This document shows positions 17,667 to 26,551 of a stretch of DNA of 64,000 nt, in pieces. Under the pieces are notes generated by a model. That model did not search any database. It was not told the DNA's origin and worked only from the letters and a program-made list of their open reading frames with translations. Every line of letters starts with the position of its first letter. Positions within the stretch are counted from its first letter, which is position 1. This DNA comes from Borrelia parkeri (GTDB lineage Bacteria; Spirochaetota; Spirochaetia; Borreliales; Borreliaceae): NCBI RefSeq assembly GCF_023035815.1, contig NZ_CP073164.1, positions 62,001-126,000 on the forward strand, read 5' to 3'. The position numbers and the translations under genes are program-made.

Positions 17667-18779
17667 TTAAAAATTATATTTTTTAATAAAATTAAAAGTC
17701 TCAATAACAAACTCATCGCCATAAACAGAAAATAGAGTAATTTTAATTCGTGGCTGTTCTTTAAGTTTATCAACAAGTTCTTTTTTTAGATTAATAGTAA
17801 ACGTATTACTTACAGGTACTGGAAATCTAACTCCTAAAAATCGTTTAGCAGAATCAACAGGTCCCATCTGAAAATCTTTAACCCCTGCAAATTTCTTACC
17901 AGAGTTAACAATCTTCAAAATTGATGGTTCTGCTTTTATGCCATCAAAAATAACCTGCTTAATATTAATTATCCTATCCTCACCAACGATACTAAACTTC
18001 AGAGAATACCTTGGATAACTCTCTTGAATTTCTTTTTCCGTTGCTTCCCTCTCTTCATCGTTCATAGCCTCGCTCCTAAATCCCTCCTTACCATCTTCAG
18101 TCAATTCAGTTTTAATAAAAGAAATATTTTTTATACTTCCAGATTTAAACTCTTCTGCATACTCTACGTCACAATAATGATAATACCAATAACAACGTTG
18201 CTTCAAATCTGTTGAGTAACCTTTTAAGATTGGCATCTCTACAATATGTATTTGTTCTACTAGCTCCACAAATTTACTCAAATTTGCTGCACTAACCCTA
18301 AACTCATAATCCCTATCAAGCCCACTTTTTTTCTCAACACAATAGACACTAAATTTTAAGTATCCATCATTAGCATCCGCTATTAATTTTTTCCATTCAG
18401 CTATGCATTTATCAAATTTTAAATAAAAACCATTATCCCAATTTGCCCCCATATAAGAAAAATCAAGAGACGTGTCGTAAAAACAGATATCTTTTCCATT
18501 TAATTTAATCGTCTTTAATTCAATCTCAACATCAGGATTAAGATTAAGATATATTCTTACACCTGCCTCTAAATAAGAGGTATAACTGATTGTAAACTTA
18601 GTACCATCACTATTAACCAAATCCAATGCAAAGCTACCTGTACCACTATGATTGCTTGAATAAGATACTGTAAAATCTTCAGATATTGTAAGATTCTCGG
18701 AATCTTTAGTACAAGCATTAAAAAATACAAGTAAACTTGCTACAAATAATAATTTCAAAAATAGTTTTCTTATTACCAT
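17667..18779 (-). CDS. Natural B-A fusion lipoprotein
   Basis: This 370-residue protein joins the two array families. Residues 1 to about 175 are a full family B lipoprotein (leader ending FFNAC, then LKTIKLNG, DKCIAEWKKLI, FRVSAANL). Residues about 190-370 are family A without its signal peptide, starting near QRCYWYYHYC and continuing with SIVGEDRIINIKQVIFDG and KELVDKLKEQPRIKITLFS. The junction is clean with no stop codon. Since separate B and A genes usually lie in this same order, the fusion suggests the two proteins act together. The fused protein would be membrane-anchored by its B part. Confidence 0.75.
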   Translation of the reverse strand: MVIRKLFLKLLFVASLLVFFNACTKDSENLTISEDFTVSYSSNHSGTGSFALDLVNSDGTKFTISYTSYLEAGVRIYLNLNPDVEIELKTIKLNGKDICFYDTSLDFSYMGANWDNGFYLKFDKCIAEWKKLIADANDGYLKFSVYCVEKKSGLDRDYEFRVSAANLSKFVELVEQIHIVEMPILKGYSTDLKQRCYWYYHYCDVEYAEEFKSGSIKNISFIKTELTEDGKEGFRSEAMNDEEREATEKEIQESYPRYSLKFSIVGEDRIINIKQVIFDGIKAEPSILKIVNSGKKFAGVKDFQMGPVDSAKRFLGVRFPVPVSNTFTINLKKELVDKLKEQPRIKITLFSVYGDEFVIETFNFIKKYNF

Positions 18780-18853
18780 AAATCAAATACTCTCCTAAAT
18801 TAAAATTTTACCACTCAACTATTAACCTGAATATATATATCTAAACAATGTCA

Positions 18854-19369
18854 TCATTGTAATATATCCATAAATTTACTCAAATTTGCTGCACTAACTC
18901 TAAACTGATACTTTTGCTCAATTTCACTCTCTTCTTCAACACAAATAACACTAAATTTTAAGTATCCATCATTAGCATCTGCAATTAATTTTTCCCATTC
19001 AGCCTTACAGCGATTAAAGTCAAAAAAAACACTAGCTGCCCTCATATTTTTTGAAAACACATTAATCGGGCGTTTTGTAAGGTCCCTATCGTCAATATGA
19101 ATAAAACTTCCATCAAGTTCAATGGTTTTTAAGTAAATTGAATTCTCACTCTTAAGCGTAAAATATATATTCACAAGATTACTATAAGAGCTATACAATA
19201 TTGAAAACGAATTATCATGATTAACTAACTTCAATTCAAATTTCAATGAGCTATCATCATTACTCGAATAAGATACGGCAAAATCTTGTGATTCTTTGGT
19301 ACAAGCATTAAAAAATACAAGTAAACCAACTGCAAATAATAATTTAAAAATTAATTTTTTTACTACCAT
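18854..19369 (-). CDS. Family B lipoprotein
   Basis: This 171-residue B protein keeps a lipobox: the leader ends LLVFFNAC and the mature chain begins CTKESQDF. Core motifs are SIYLKTIELDG, FDFNRCKAEWEKLI and FRVSAANLSKFMD. It is followed not by a free A gene but by the B-A fusion. AGGGATGA lies upstream of the ATG GTA start shared by all B genes. Role unknown; anchored lipoprotein by sequence. Confidence 0.7.
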   Translation of the reverse strand: MVVKKLIFKLLFAVGLLVFFNACTKESQDFAVSYSSNDDSSLKFELKLVNHDNSFSILYSSYSNLVNIYFTLKSENSIYLKTIELDGSFIHIDDRDLTKRPINVFSKNMRAASVFFDFNRCKAEWEKLIADANDGYLKFSVICVEEESEIEQKYQFRVSAANLSKFMDILQ

Positions 19370-19450
19370 AAATCAAATCATCCCTAAAATTAAATTTTGA
19401 TTAATATATTTTATTAATCAAATACTAATTACTAAGCTAAAGATAAAGCT

Positions 19451-20074
19451 TTAAAAATCATATTTTTTAATAAAATTACCCGTTTCCATAACAAACTCAT
19501 CACCATAAATAGAGATTAAAGTAATTTTAACTCTAGGCTTCTCTTTAAGTTTATCAATAAGCCTTTTCCTTAGATTAATAGTAAACGTATTATTTACTGG
19601 AAATGGGAATATAACTCCTAAAAATTGTTTATTAACACTAGATGGTCCAATCTTAAACTCTTTAATCTCTGCAAGTTGCTTACCAGAATTAACAATCTTC
19701 AAAATTGATGGGGTAAAAGCTACCCCATCAAAAATAACTTGCTTAATGTTAAAAGCCTGATGCTCACCAACTATACTAAAATCTAGAGAAGAACTTGAAA
19801 AATATGCTTCCTGTGCTTTTTTATAATCCTTATCAAGAATATTTTTTAATCTTAATCTTTCCTTTTCTCTAGAAATTCCTGTAGTGTAACTTTTTTTTAA
19901 AAAAATATGACTTGTGCTACCAACCTTAAATTTTTCTGTATACTCTTTATAACAATAATCTTCATTATCATAATATGTCTTAACATCTGCTGAGAGTAAA
20001 AATATACTTAATACATAAAATGAAAATACACGACACATTATCGAAATAAACTGAGTAAACATTCTGCCTTTCAT
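19451..20074 (-). CDS. Family A exported protein
   Basis: This 207-residue A protein has a signal peptide ending FLLSA/DVK. One of the two conserved cysteines is lost (YYDNEDYC), so the usual pair cannot form. The central IVGEHQAFNIKQVIFDG and C-terminal KKYDF are kept. The ATG at 20074 has AAGGAGG four bases upstream; a second ATG twelve bases in is possible. It is paired with the B gene just upstream (20111-20662, 36-base gap). Confidence 0.65.
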   Translation of the reverse strand: MKGRMFTQFISIMCRVFSFYVLSIFLLSADVKTYYDNEDYCYKEYTEKFKVGSTSHIFLKKSYTTGISREKERLRLKNILDKDYKKAQEAYFSSSSLDFSIVGEHQAFNIKQVIFDGVAFTPSILKIVNSGKQLAEIKEFKIGPSSVNKQFLGVIFPFPVNNTFTINLRKRLIDKLKEKPRVKITLISIYGDEFVMETGNFIKKYDF

Positions 20075-20110
20075 TCTACCTCCTTAAAACACATATATTT
20101 AATATAAATT

Positions 20111-20662
20111 TTAAATCAACAACCGAGACGACAACTCGAAAGCATCTACCAATTTACTCAAAGTTGCTGCACTAACCCTAAACTCATACTTTCGCTCAAT
20201 TTTACTCTCTACTTCAACACAAAAAACACTAAATTTTAAGTCTCCGCCTTTAGCTGCATTAATGAGTCCTCTCCACTCAAATTTGCAACGATTAAAATTA
20301 AAATAAACAATATTATTCCTTATATTATTCCTTCTCCTATGCATAAAAGACAAATCCATCAGTTCATCTTCGAGCAAATGGGAATCAATATGGATAAATT
20401 TCCCATCAAGTTCAATACTTTTTATGTAGATTGAACTATCACCATTAAGCGTAAGAGACGCGGTAGCAGGTCCATCATAAACAACATAATTAATTTCAAA
20501 TAAATTATCATTATTAATCAAACCCAATCTAACGTTTAATCTGTTATTATCATTGCTTAAATAAAATGCTGAAAAATTCTCGTACTCTTGAGCAAAAGCA
20601 TTAAAAAATATAAATAAACCAACTACAAAGAATAATTTTAAAATTAGCTTTTTTATTATCAT
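20111..20662 (-). CDS. Family B exported protein (signal peptidase I type)
   Basis: This 183-residue B protein has a leader ending FFNAFA/QEY, with no lipobox cysteine. Core motifs SIYIKSIELDG, YFNFNRCKFEWRGLI and FRVSAATLSKL are present, with an Arg/Asn-rich insertion (HRRRNNIRNN) in the middle. It is closely followed by an A gene. Compared with lipidated siblings it should be released after cleavage. Confidence 0.65.
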   Translation of the reverse strand: MIIKKLILKLFFVVGLFIFFNAFAQEYENFSAFYLSNDNNRLNVRLGLINNDNLFEINYVVYDGPATASLTLNGDSSIYIKSIELDGKFIHIDSHLLEDELMDLSFMHRRRNNIRNNIVYFNFNRCKFEWRGLINAAKGGDLKFSVFCVEVESKIERKYEFRVSAATLSKLVDAFELSSRLLI

Positions 20663-20751
20663 AAAACAAATACTCTCCCAAAATTAAATTTTCATTAATA
20701 ATTTCATTAATAATAATTAACAAAACATTAATTCCAGTTTAAAAAAAAGCT

Positions 20752-21387
20752 TTAAAAGCTATATTTCTTGATAAAATTATCAGTTTCTACAATAAATTTC
20801 TTATCATTATGAGAGATTAGAGTAATTTTAATTCGTGTTTGTGCTCGAAGTTTATCAACAAGTCGCTTCTTAAGCCTAATAGTAAAAGTGTTATTTATTG
20901 ACATAGGAAATACAAATTTCAAAAATTTGCAATTAACATCAACAGGCCCCATCTGAAAATCTTTAACCTCTGCAAGCTGCCAACTAGGTTCAAAAAGCTC
21001 AAAGATTGAAGGTGTAGCTTTTATGCCATCAAAAATAACCTGCTTAATATTAACTGCCCTATGTTCACCAACTATGCTAAATTCTAGAGAATAATCTGGA
21101 TAACTTGATACAACTGTTCTCCTACAATCCCCATTTTTTATTCCTGTCCTTAATCTTTCCTTAGATACTTCAGTCATGTCCTTTTTTTTAAAAAAAATAC
21201 GACTTATGCTACCAGACTTAAACTTTTTTGTGTACTCTTTATAACAATAATAATCCTTATCACAATATGAATCAATTTTTACATCCGCTTTTAAATCCAC
21301 CTTTACATCTGCCGCTGAGAGCACAAATGCACCTAATATATAAAATAAAAATACACGACATATAATCAAAATAAACTGAGTAAACAT
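20752..21387 (-). CDS. Family A exported protein with expanded linker
   Basis: This 211-residue A protein has a signal peptide ending VLSA/ADVK followed by a small repeated linker (VDLKADVKID) before the cysteine pair YCDKDYYC. An extra cysteine occurs in NGDCRRT. The ATG at 21387 is chosen because GGAGG lies just before it; an ATG 24 bases upstream lies before that site. Conserved IVGEHRAVNIKQVIFDG and C-terminal KKYSF are present. It pairs with the B gene upstream (21476-22021). Confidence 0.65.
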   Translation of the reverse strand: MFTQFILIICRVFLFYILGAFVLSAADVKVDLKADVKIDSYCDKDYYCYKEYTKKFKSGSISRIFFKKKDMTEVSKERLRTGIKNGDCRRTVVSSYPDYSLEFSIVGEHRAVNIKQVIFDGIKATPSIFELFEPSWQLAEVKDFQMGPVDVNCKFLKFVFPMSINNTFTIRLKKRLVDKLRAQTRIKITLISHNDKKFIVETDNFIKKYSF

Positions 21388-21475
21388 TATACCTCCTTCA
21401 AGACAACTCATTTAAAATATATTCAAAATAAATGCGATGTATGTAAGCTTGCAAGTATCTACCAATTTACTTATA

Positions 21476-22021
21476 TTATGGTTTTAAACCATATACAGGT
21501 TCTATTAAATCAATCAACTTACTCAATTTTGCAGAACTAACTCTAAATTCATACCTTTTCTCTAACTTACTATCTACTTCAATACAAAGTACATAAAATG
21601 TTAAATCTCCTCCCTTAGCATCCTCAATTAACGCTCTCCATTTAGGCTTGCAGACATTAAATTTAAGATCAAATCCAGTACTCCATAAGCTATTCCGATT
21701 AGAAATACCAATTTTTGACCCACTACCAAACGAAATATCGTAAAAACAAACATCACTTTCATTTAATTTAACCGACTTTAATCTCATCTCACGATCACTA
21801 TTAAGCTCAAGATATATTTTTACAGAAGTACCATAATCAGTCCTATAAGAAATTACCAACACACTATCACCATTATTTAAATGCAATGCAAAGTAGCCTC
21901 CACCACTATAATTGCTAAAATAAGTTGCTGTAAATTCTTGTGATTCTTTTGCAAAAGCATTAAAAAACACAAATAAACTTGCTATAAAGAATAATTTTAA
22001 AATTAGTTTTTTTATTACCAT
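21476..22021 (-). CDS. Family B exported protein (signal peptidase I type)
   Basis: This 181-residue B protein has a leader ending FFNAFA/KES. It belongs to the B subgroup with a longer beta region (GGYFALHLNNGDS, LKSVKLNESDVCFYD) shared with 24295-24858. The tryptophan-helix motif is CKPKWRALIEDAK; the C-terminal helix follows FRVSSAKL. It pairs with the A gene downstream. Confidence 0.65.
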   Translation of the reverse strand: MVIKKLILKLFFIASLFVFFNAFAKESQEFTATYFSNYSGGGYFALHLNNGDSVLVISYRTDYGTSVKIYLELNSDREMRLKSVKLNESDVCFYDISFGSGSKIGISNRNSLWSTGFDLKFNVCKPKWRALIEDAKGGDLTFYVLCIEVDSKLEKRYEFRVSSAKLSKLIDLIEPVYGLKP

Positions 22022-22099
22022 AAATCAAATACTCCCCTAAATTAAATTTTGATTAATATATTTTATTAATCAAAACTAATAAAATATTAATTCCAGGCT

Positions 22100-22218
22100 A
22101 AGGGTAAAGCTTTCAAAGCTATATTTTCTAATATTTTCTTCAAAAAATATAACCTATGCTCCCAGACTTAAACTTTTCTGTGTACTCTTTATAACAATAA
22201 TAGTCATTATCACAATAC
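22100..22218 (-). pseudogene. Family A remnant with internal deletion
   Basis: Between two B genes, this short stretch still shows the end of an A gene (a KALKAIFSNI-like C-terminus) directly joined to sequence matching the region after the A signal peptide (FFKKY, then SYAPRLK/FTEYSL-like and the CYKE region). Most of the coding sequence is gone. The position, right after a B gene, is where an A partner would be expected. Confidence 0.6.
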
Positions 22219-22773
22219 CTAAGTTAATAACTTTAAACTATATGCTTGTTCAACAAGCTCAATCAATTTACCCAAATTTGCTGCACTAACTCTAAATTCA
22301 TACCTTTTCTCTAACTTACTCTCTACTTCAATGCCATCTACACAAAATTTAAAATCCCTATGCTTAGCTAAAGCTATCAATTTTTTCCACTTAAATTTGC
22401 ACATCCTAAAATCAAGCTTAACACCATCACTCCATATTCTGTTCCTACTTGAAATATTCATTGACCCATTCACAATAGATCTATTCCCTTCAAGATAGAT
22501 ATTATCTTCATTTAATTTAATCGCATTGATTTGTATCTCACGATCACTCTTAAGCTCAAGACATATTCTTACCAAACCATTCAAATAAGAATCATAACCA
22601 ATTGAAAGTACATCACCATTATTATTAGTCAAATTTAATGCAAAATTGCCTGTATCACGCTTATTGCTCAAATAAGTTGCTGTAAACTCTTGTGATTCTT
22701 TTGCAAAAGCATTAAAAAACACAAATAAACCAACTACAAATAATAATTTAAAAAATAGTCTTTTTATTACCAT
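22219..22773 (-). CDS. Family B exported protein (signal peptidase I type)
   Basis: This 184-residue B protein has the leader VVGLFVFFNAFA/KES without a lipobox cysteine. Core features are REIQINAIKLNE, LDFRMCKFKWKKLI and FRVSAANLGKLIELVEQ. Its former A partner downstream is a deleted remnant, so this copy is an orphan. Confidence 0.65.
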   Translation of the reverse strand: MVIKRLFFKLLFVVGLFVFFNAFAKESQEFTATYLSNKRDTGNFALNLTNNNGDVLSIGYDSYLNGLVRICLELKSDREIQINAIKLNEDNIYLEGNRSIVNGSMNISSRNRIWSDGVKLDFRMCKFKWKKLIALAKHRDFKFCVDGIEVESKLEKRYEFRVSAANLGKLIELVEQAYSLKLLT

Positions 22774-22830
22774 AAATCAAATACTCTCCAAAAATTAAAT
22801 TTTCATTAATAATTCCATTACTCATAAAGT

Positions 22831-23115
22831 CTTAAAACTCATATTTTCTAATAAAATTAATAAGTCTCTATAACAAACTCTTTATTATCATGTGAGACTA
22901 GAGTAATCTTAATTCGCTTATACTCGAAGGTTATCAACAAATCCCTTGGCTAAGCTTAATAGTGAAAGTATTCATTACTGAAATTGTAACAGTGAAGTTC
23001 TAATGAGTCTTTTATTAACATCAAATCTCTTAAAAAGATACAATACACATAATACGTAAAATAAAAACATATGATAAATTATCGAAAAAATATAAGGAAT
23101 ATAAGTAAACATCCT
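22831..23115 (-). pseudogene. Degenerate family A gene
   Basis: The C-terminal third of an A gene can be followed (stop region AtattttctaataaaattA, then the ITLIS-like and KxLVDNLR-like regions) but frameshifts and a large central deletion break it. Near 23040-23110 the signal-peptide region (TYVLCILF-like) is still seen. No open frame covers it. It is the A half of a dead B-A pair. Confidence 0.6.
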
Positions 23116-23149
23116 GCCTCCTTAAAACACATACATTTTAAATATAAGG

Positions 23150-23620
23150 TTTTAAATATAAGGTAATAGTTCCAAACTATATGCTTGCTCCACAAGCTCA
23201 ATTAACTTACTCAAGTTTGATGCACTAACTCTAAATTTATAGTTCCTATTACGCCCACTCTCTATTTCAACATAAAGAACATAAAAATTAACATAAAATC
23301 TTAATTATCCTCCATTAGCAACAGAAATCAAAAATTCCTACTTAAGTTTGCACATCCTAAAATCAATCTTAAAACCATCACTCCACATTCTGTCCCTACA
23401 CATTATCTTTATTTAATTTAATCGCATTGATTTGTATCTCACGATTACTCTTAAGCTCAAGATATAAATTTACATAACAACTAAAATATGCCTTATAAAC
23501 AACTTTACTCAAATAAGATACTCTAAGCTCCTCAAGCTCTTAAGCAAAAGAGTCATAACAAACAAGTAAACTTGCAACAAATAATAATTTTAAAAACAGT
23601 CTCCTTATTAATATACATCA
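23150..23620 (-). pseudogene. Degenerate family B gene
   Basis: The reverse strand still carries the B C-terminus (YSLELLP-like end, the VSASNLSKLIELVEQ-like helix), the CKLK region, the LKSNREIQINAIKLNK segment and part of the leader, but several stops and gaps interrupt it. Together with the neighbouring dead A gene it marks a lost B-A unit. Confidence 0.6.
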
Positions 23621-23661
23621 CACTTTCCAAAACTAAATTTCATATAAAATCAAAAATAGTT

Positions 23662-24267
23662 TCAAAACCCATACTTCTTTATAAAATTATCAGTTTCTAC
23701 AACAAACTTTTTATCATAAGTAGAAATTAAAGTAATTTTAATCCGTGTTTGCGCTTTAAGTTTATCAACAAGTCCCCTTCTAAGACTAATAGTGAAAGTA
23801 TTATTTACTGGAATTGGGAAGATAAGTTTTGTAAATTCAAAGTTAGCATCAGCAGGTCCCATCTGAAAATCTTTAATCGTTGAGAGTTGCCAACTAGGCT
23901 CATAAAGATGAAATATTGAAGCTTCGGCTTTTATGCCATCAAAAAGAACTTGCTTAACATTAATAGCCCTATGCTCACCAACTATATTAAACTCTAAAAA
24001 ATAAGCAGGATAACCCTCTTCCATTACCTTTTTATATTCTTTATCTGTTGTTGTCCTTACCCTTTCCTTAACAGATTCAGTTATGTCCTCCTCCCAAAAA
24101 GAAATACGACTTATACTACCAGATTTAAAGCTTTCAGAATACCGTTTATAACAAAAATAGTCCCTCTCACAATACGACTCAACCTTATCACTAGCTGAAA
24201 TCAAAAATACACCTAACACGTAAAATAAAAATATACGACACATAATCAAATAGAACCTAATAAACAT
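23662..24267 (-). CDS. Family A exported protein
   Basis: This 201-residue A protein has a signal peptide ending FLISA/SDK and the cysteine pair YCERDYFC. The conserved centre is IVGEHRAINVKQVLFDG; the C-terminus reads KKFVVETDNFIKKYGF. The ATG at 24267 has AAAGGAG nine bases upstream, while an in-frame ATG at 24294 precedes the site. It follows directly after the B gene at 24295-24858, forming a standard B-A pair at the upstream end of the array. Confidence 0.7.
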   Translation of the reverse strand: MFIRFYLIMCRIFLFYVLGVFLISASDKVESYCERDYFCYKRYSESFKSGSISRISFWEEDITESVKERVRTTTDKEYKKVMEEGYPAYFLEFNIVGEHRAINVKQVLFDGIKAEASIFHLYEPSWQLSTIKDFQMGPADANFEFTKLIFPIPVNNTFTISLRRGLVDKLKAQTRIKITLISTYDKKFVVETDNFIKKYGF

Positions 24268-24294
24268 TAATATGACTCCTTTAAGACAACACAT

Positions 24295-24858
24295 TTAATA
24301 TAAATAACCAAAACCACGTTCTAAACCATGTACTTGTTCTATCAGATCAATCAATTTATTCAAATTTGCAGAACTAACTTTAAAATAATACTTCTTATCA
24401 AGACCTCTCTCTACGTCAACACAAAGAACACAAAATTTTAAGTCTCCGCCCTTAGAATCAGCAATGAGTTCTCTCCATGTAGGCTTACAGACATTAAACT
24501 GAAGATCAAAACCATTGCTCCATAAGCTACTCCGATTAGAAACACCATTTGTTGACCCATCTACAGCAGAAAGGTCGTAAAAACAAACATCACTTTCATT
24601 TAATTTAACCGACTTTAATCTCATCTCACGATCACTCTTAAGCTCAAGATATATTCGTACAGAACCACCTAAATAAGAGTTATAACTAATTACAAGTAAA
24701 TTACCATTATTATTAGTCAAATCCAATGCAAATCCGCCTGTACCACTATGATTGCTTAAATAAGATACTGTAAACTTTTCAGATTCTTTATTACAAGTAT
24801 TAAATACAAGGAAACTAACTGCAAATAATAATTTTAAAAAGAGTCTTCTTACTACCAT
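24295..24858 (-). CDS. Family B lipoprotein
   Basis: This 187-residue B protein has a lipobox (FLVFNTC) and mature start CNKESEKF. It shares a subgroup with 21476-22021 (LKSVKLNESDVCFYD, then CKPTWRELIADSK). I place the start at the ATG GTA of 24858, shared by all B genes, rather than an ATG 18 bases upstream. It is the first gene of the array in transcription order, so the promoter of the array or of this unit should lie in 24860-25070. Confidence 0.7.
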   Translation of the reverse strand: MVVRRLFLKLLFAVSFLVFNTCNKESEKFTVSYLSNHSGTGGFALDLTNNNGNLLVISYNSYLGGSVRIYLELKSDREMRLKSVKLNESDVCFYDLSAVDGSTNGVSNRSSLWSNGFDLQFNVCKPTWRELIADSKGGDLKFCVLCVDVERGLDKKYYFKVSSANLNKLIDLIEQVHGLERGFGYLY

Positions 24859-25076
24859 AAGCCAAATACTCTCCAAAATTAAATTTTCATCGATAAGTAT
24901 TAATCACATATTTAAATATGTGTCAAAGTCTATACTTAAAACAGATATTAATCAACCCTTACAATAAAAAACTTAAAAAAAATAACTAATCTAAACTTGA
25001 AAACACATGCTTCAAAATTCAAAATTTAATTGACAGAAAAAAATTAAACTAATTAAATAACTGATAAAAATAAAAA

Positions 25077-25106
25077 TACCCTAAAGCTTAAAAGCCCTAG
25101 GGTAAG
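25077..25106 (-). terminator. Rho-independent terminator
   Basis: TACCCTA...GCTT pairs with AAGC...TAGGGTA on the - strand, followed by T-rich sequence. It lies just after the stop codon of 25133-26281. Confidence 0.6.
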
Positions 25107-25132
25107 GTAAAGCATAAATTGGTATTTAAATT

Positions 25133-26281
25133 TTATTCCTTAATCTTTGTCTTCAATGTAGCAAAATCACCACCTTTATAAGAAGTACCATCAAGCACTG
25201 ATTCCATCTGTCTAAATACATAATCAAAAGAATTATCACTGCAATCATAACAATATTCAAAACTATCTGCTAATCTTTGGAAAAATAGACTTAAATAATA
25301 TCCACTATAATTTATAGAACTAACAGAAAGTCTCATTAAAGCTTCTACCTCAGCATCACTCTTAATGTCACTAGCAGAATGAATTCCAGCTGATCTTAAA
25401 ATCTCGCTACCGCTGCTCCCACTAATCAAATTCTGAATCTCTTTTGAATCACTAGCATTTGATTTTATAAAATCATACACCTTTTTCATATCTCGTCCCA
25501 ATTTTAATCTTTTTAAAGAAGAAGAGAGATCCTCTTTTTTTAACCACTTAAAGAATTTTTGGTACATATTCTTAAACTTATCTTGATCAGATTTTGATCT
25601 ACCATTAATCTTAATAGCACTCCCAACATACTCCTCTAAACTCTCAAAATTCCTCTTCTCATCATCACTAATATATACGCTCACGCCACCTTTGGAATTA
25701 ATATCTCTTGACTTACAGCTAATACCACGGGAACCATAAGAATGAGCAACTCTTGTTCCTAAAAGAGGAGATATATACTCTTTTGGTTTTTGGTGAGTTT
25801 GACTCAAAGTTTTAGCTCTATTTTTTCTTAACTCTTTCACTTTTGGGACTACACCTTGACTAGATTCTGTTACTTTAACGGTAACAGCTTCTTGGGTTGC
25901 ATCTTTCTTACCTTCTGTTGCTTGAGAAGTTACAGCTTCTTGGGTATCACCAACAGTAACTACTCCACCAGCAGACACATTAATCTCTTCTCCACCCTCT
26001 ATAACATCAACTTTTGGACGATAATTAACACCATCATAATCTACATAAACAATGTTACCTTGCTCATCAACATAAAAATACTCATACTCATCTTCCATTT
26101 CTTCAAGAGAACCTAGCAAATAATCTGCACCGTCAATAACACTCCTAAAGCCATTTCGAAGAAAATCTCCCATTCTCTCGACCTGATGATCATCAAAGTT
26201 ATCCTTCCCAAGTAAGTTAGCTAAATCACAGCTAAAGGCCAAAATACTTAAGAGCACAACAAAAATTTTAGCAATTTTCAT
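25133..26281 (-). CDS. FxWLK-domain lipoprotein
   Basis: This 382-residue predicted lipoprotein (leader ends LAFSC) has an acidic, tyrosine-rich mature start (EDEYEYFYVDEQGN), a threonine/valine-rich repeat-like linker (TQEAVT, twice) and a C-terminal helical domain from about residue 215. That domain contains AIKINGRSKSDQDKF, KFFKWLKKE, KKVYDFIK, then NYSGYYLSLFFQRLADSF. It is clearly paralogous to 26552-28252. The FxWLK pattern recalls Borrelia Mlp lipoproteins, but only weakly. A terminator follows. Confidence 0.65.
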   Translation of the reverse strand: MKIAKIFVVLLSILAFSCDLANLLGKDNFDDHQVERMGDFLRNGFRSVIDGADYLLGSLEEMEDEYEYFYVDEQGNIVYVDYDGVNYRPKVDVIEGGEEINVSAGGVVTVGDTQEAVTSQATEGKKDATQEAVTVKVTESSQGVVPKVKELRKNRAKTLSQTHQKPKEYISPLLGTRVAHSYGSRGISCKSRDINSKGGVSVYISDDEKRNFESLEEYVGSAIKINGRSKSDQDKFKNMYQKFFKWLKKEDLSSSLKRLKLGRDMKKVYDFIKSNASDSKEIQNLISGSSGSEILRSAGIHSASDIKSDAEVEALMRLSVSSINYSGYYLSLFFQRLADSFEYCYDCSDNSFDYVFRQMESVLDGTSYKGGDFATLKTKIKE

Positions 26282-26551
26282 ACTCTTCCTCCTTATTAAT
26301 TGCTAAAAAAATTATAAATAACTTTTAAATATCAAAATAATACAAATCAACAAATTTAAATTTAAAGTAATAACTCAAATTATTATCAAAAAAAGTATCT
26401 TGAAGTAAAAGATAATATAAATGTACATACACGTTAATTTGCATATAATAATTTAAAAAAGATTTACCACCCTGCATAAATCAAACAAAACTAAATAAGA
26501 ACTTACCCTAAGGCCCTTACAAACTTAGAGCAAATTTTTCAAATCATTACA

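Noticed and set aside
22831..23620. Reading this as intergenic DNA or as a new small gene
   Set aside because: By-eye matching shows the end, middle and leader parts of A and B genes in order with stops and gaps, so it is a dead pair.
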